A stretch of DNA of 64,000 bases, from assembly GCF_000820045.1 (NCBI RefSeq), contig NZ_CDBJ01000053.1, forward strand, positions 176,809 to 240,808. The letters run 5' to 3'. Each line of letters opens with the position of its first letter. Within the stretch, counting starts at the first letter, position 1. Source of the DNA: Aeromonas rivuli (GTDB lineage Bacteria; Pseudomonadota; Gammaproteobacteria; Enterobacterales; Aeromonadaceae). Under the pieces are notes generated by a model. The model did no database searches. It saw only the letters and a list, made by a program, of their open reading frames with translations, and had not been told where the DNA came from. The translations under genes were made by a program, and so were the position numbers. Below are positions 62,103 to 64,000 of this stretch, in pieces.

Positions 62103-63335
62103 ATGACCGTCAAGTTTTCGCTCGACAAGGATAAGATCAAGGTACTGCTGCTGGAGGGGGTACATCCCAACACGGTAGAAACCTTCCGGGCCGCCGGTTA
62201 CACCAATGTGGATTACCTGAAAACCTCCCTGAGCGAAGAGGATCTGATCGAACGGATCCGTGATGTCCACTTCGTCGGTCTGCGCTCACGTACCCAACTC
62301 ACCGACAAGGTGCTGGACGCGGCCCAGAAGCTGTTTGCCATCGGCTGCTTCTGCATCGGCACCAACCAGGTGGATCTGAAAGCCGCCGAGCTACGCGGCA
62401 TTCCCGTCTTCAACGCGCCTTTCTCCAACACCCGTTCGGTCGCCGAGCTGGTATTGGGTGAGATACTGCTGTTGTTGCGCGGTATTCCCGAGAAAAATGC
62501 CAAATGCCATCGGGGTGTGTGGGAAAAGCTGGCCAACCGCTCGGTAGAAGCGCGTGGCAAGAAACTCGGTATCATAGGTTATGGCCACATCGGCACCCAG
62601 CTTGGCATCATCGCCGAGAGTATTGGCCTCAAGGTCTATTACTACGACATCGAGAACAAACTCTCCCTGGGTAACGCCATCCAGGTACCGAGCATGGCCG
62701 AGTTGCTCAACATGTCCGATGTCATCAGCCTGCATGTGCCAGAGACGGCCTCCACTCAGGATCTGATCGGCGCCGAGCAACTGCGCATGATGAAACCAGG
62801 CGCCATCTTGATCAACGCATCCCGTGGCACTGTGGTCGATATCGATGCCCTGGCCGACGTGATCAAGAGCGGTCACCTGAGTGGCGCCGCCATCGACGTC
62901 TTCCCAAGCGAACCCAAGTCCAACGATGAAGAGTTCCTCACTCCGCTGCGCGGCCTGGACAATGTGCTGCTCACCCCGCACATCGGTGGCTCGACCCAGG
63001 AAGCCCAGGAGAACATCGGCCTGGAAGTAGCCAGCAAGCTGGTCAAGTACTCGGACAATGGCTCCACCCTGTCCGCGGTCAACTTCCCGGAAGTCTCCCT
63101 GCCTGGTCACAAGGGCTCCAGCCGCTTGTTGCATATTCACCGCAACCAGCCTGGTGTCATGAACCAGATCAACCAGATCTTCGCCGAAGAGGGGATCAAC
63201 ATCGCCGGTCAGTACCTGCAAACCAGCAGCGAGATCGGTTATGTGGTGATCGACGTAGAGACTGAGCACAGTGAGAAAGCTCTCGCCAAGCTCAAAGAGA
63301 TCAACGGCACGTTGCGGGCCCGGATCCTGCACTGA
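62103..63335 (+). CDS. serA: D-3-phosphoglycerate dehydrogenase
   Basis: The 410-residue enzyme is the first of serine synthesis. The NAD loop is GYGHIG (159-164) and the catalytic set R241, E270 and H293 (TPHIGGST). The C-terminal ACT domain (about 338-410) binds serine for feedback inhibition. Length and sequence match E. coli SerA (410). It is expressed from the 200-bp gap upstream. Confidence 0.97.
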   Translation: MTVKFSLDKDKIKVLLLEGVHPNTVETFRAAGYTNVDYLKTSLSEEDLIERIRDVHFVGLRSRTQLTDKVLDAAQKLFAIGCFCIGTNQVDLKAAELRGIPVFNAPFSNTRSVAELVLGEILLLLRGIPEKNAKCHRGVWEKLANRSVEARGKKLGIIGYGHIGTQLGIIAESIGLKVYYYDIENKLSLGNAIQVPSMAELLNMSDVISLHVPETASTQDLIGAEQLRMMKPGAILINASRGTVVDIDALADVIKSGHLSGAAIDVFPSEPKSNDEEFLTPLRGLDNVLLTPHIGGSTQEAQENIGLEVASKLVKYSDNGSTLSAVNFPEVSLPGHKGSSRLLHIHRNQPGVMNQINQIFAEEGINIAGQYLQTSSEIGYVVIDVETEHSEKALAKLKEINGTLRARILH

Positions 63336-63353
63336 TCGCACATCGTCATCATC

Positions 63354-63381
63354 AAAAAGGGCTCCTATAGGAGCCCTTTTT
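63354..63381. terminator. Bidirectional terminator after serA
   Basis: Perfect stem AAAAAGGGCTCC / GGAGCCCTTTTT with loop TATA between convergent genes. Confidence 0.9.
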
Positions 63382-63405
63382 ATATGCTGTGCGAGATGAT
63401 CCGAC

Positions 63406-64000
63406 TCAATCGATCAGGAACACCGCCTCGACATTGTCCGTGATGCTGATCTCCTGCTGCTCATAGCTGGCATCCGCCTCGGGCGCCGCCGCCATGGCGG
63501 CCATCTTCATCCCTCTGCCATAGACCGGCATGGGCGCGGCATTGCGATACTCAATGCTGTATACCTTGCCCAGGGTCACCCCAAATGCCTTGGCCAGGGA
63601 TTGCGCCTTGGCTCTGGCATCTTGTACCGCACTCACTCTGGCCTGCTCGCGAGCAGCCTGGGGATCTTTCAAACCAAACTCAATCTGGGAAACGGACTCG
63701 AGCCCGGATTTGAGGGCGGTGTCCATCAGCTGGCTGAGCTTGTCGAGTTGATAGAGTTTGACTGCCAGCTGGCGCTGAGCACGGTAACCGGTCAATTCGG
63801 GTTTACGGTTCTGCGGATACTGATATTCGGGGGAGATCACCAGATTGCCCGCCTCCACATCGCTGCGTTTGATGCCCAACCCCTCGAGTTGACCAAAGAA
63901 GGCCGCAACCCGCTTGTCGACCTGCTGCTTGGCATCAATGCCCTTCTTCTCCAACGCCGTCACGGCCACACGCAGGGTCAGCATGTCGGGCTCCACCTTC
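63406..64000 (-). CDS. yggE: SIMPL domain (YggE-like) protein, 5' end beyond the window
   Basis: The frame runs off the right edge. The 198 visible C-terminal residues match the SIMPL/DUF541 family: EYQYPQNRKPELTGYRAQRQLAVKLYQLDKLSQLMDTAL and ARAKAQSLAKAFGVTLGKVYSIEY. E. coli YggE lessens oxidative stress. The signal peptide, usual in the family, would lie outside the window. It converges with serA. Confidence 0.85.
   Translation of the reverse strand, partial: KVEPDMLTLRVAVTALEKKGIDAKQQVDKRVAAFFGQLEGLGIKRSDVEAGNLVISPEYQYPQNRKPELTGYRAQRQLAVKLYQLDKLSQLMDTALKSGLESVSQIEFGLKDPQAAREQARVSAVQDARAKAQSLAKAFGVTLGKVYSIEYRNAAPMPVYGRGMKMAAMAAAPEADASYEQQEISITDNVEAVFLID

Overview
The window is GC-rich (about 60%) gammaproteobacterial chromosome. 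It most resembles Aeromonas. The evidence is a Vibrio/Aeromonas-style block (rsx-nth-gloA-motY-rnt), the gcvTHP / ubiH-ubiI / ygfB / zapA / 6S RNA block, and an AsaP1/EprA1-type M35 metalloprotease that is characteristic of Aeromonas. No tRNA, rRNA, CRISPR array or insertion sequence was seen. The species is an inference from gene content only.

Layout. Positions 1-3930 hold the end of rsxC, then rsxD, rsxG, rsxE, nth and gloA. Three 107-bp tandem repeats sit between rsxD and rsxG. Positions 4026-10007 hold a lipoprotein gene, motY (flagellar stator ring), rnt, a YuiF-type antiporter/permease, a small exported protein, a methyltransferase and a SpoIIAA-like protein. Positions 10398-19440 hold the glycine cleavage genes (gcvT-gcvH-gcvP, minus strand), ubiH-ubiI for ubiquinone synthesis, ygfB, zapA and the 6S RNA gene. 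Positions 19681-25144 hold a YdeP/FdhF-type molybdenum oxidoreductase with its FdhD sulfurtransferase, a divergent LysR regulator and an EmrD-like exporter.

Positions 25397-30124 encode a four-gene peptide/metal-type ABC importer preceded by a near-consensus Zur box. Positions 30335-35777 hold two glutathione transferases with a divergent TetR regulator, an unknown gene, suhB and a chemoreceptor. Positions 36307-41104 are a run of small accessory genes: oxidoreductase, SRPBCC protein, PhnB-like protein, a truncated O-methyltransferase coupled to a SoxR-like regulator, a questin-oxidase-like gene with a SoxR-type promoter, and a cupin. Positions 41170-42730 encode an M35 metalloprotease followed by a stand-alone copy of its propeptide domain. 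Positions 43122-50431 hold DUF2913, an RhlE-type helicase, an outer-membrane barrel, DUF4256, a NERD protein split by a frameshift, a DUF1615 lipoprotein and a diguanylate cyclase.

Positions 50702-63335 return to housekeeping genes: leuA, carB, carA, dapB, nhaC, the ygfA 5-formyltetrahydrofolate cyclo-ligase, rpiA and serA. A partial yggE-like gene closes the window. In many gammaproteobacteria zapA-ssrS is followed directly by ygfA, rpiA and serA. Here about 41 kb separates the two halves.

The most interesting items are the coupled mini-ORF repeats in the rsx operon, the propeptide-like partner of the toxin-type protease, the SoxR / questin oxidase / truncated methyltransferase locus, the Zur box on the ABC importer, and the frameshifted NERD zinc-finger gene.
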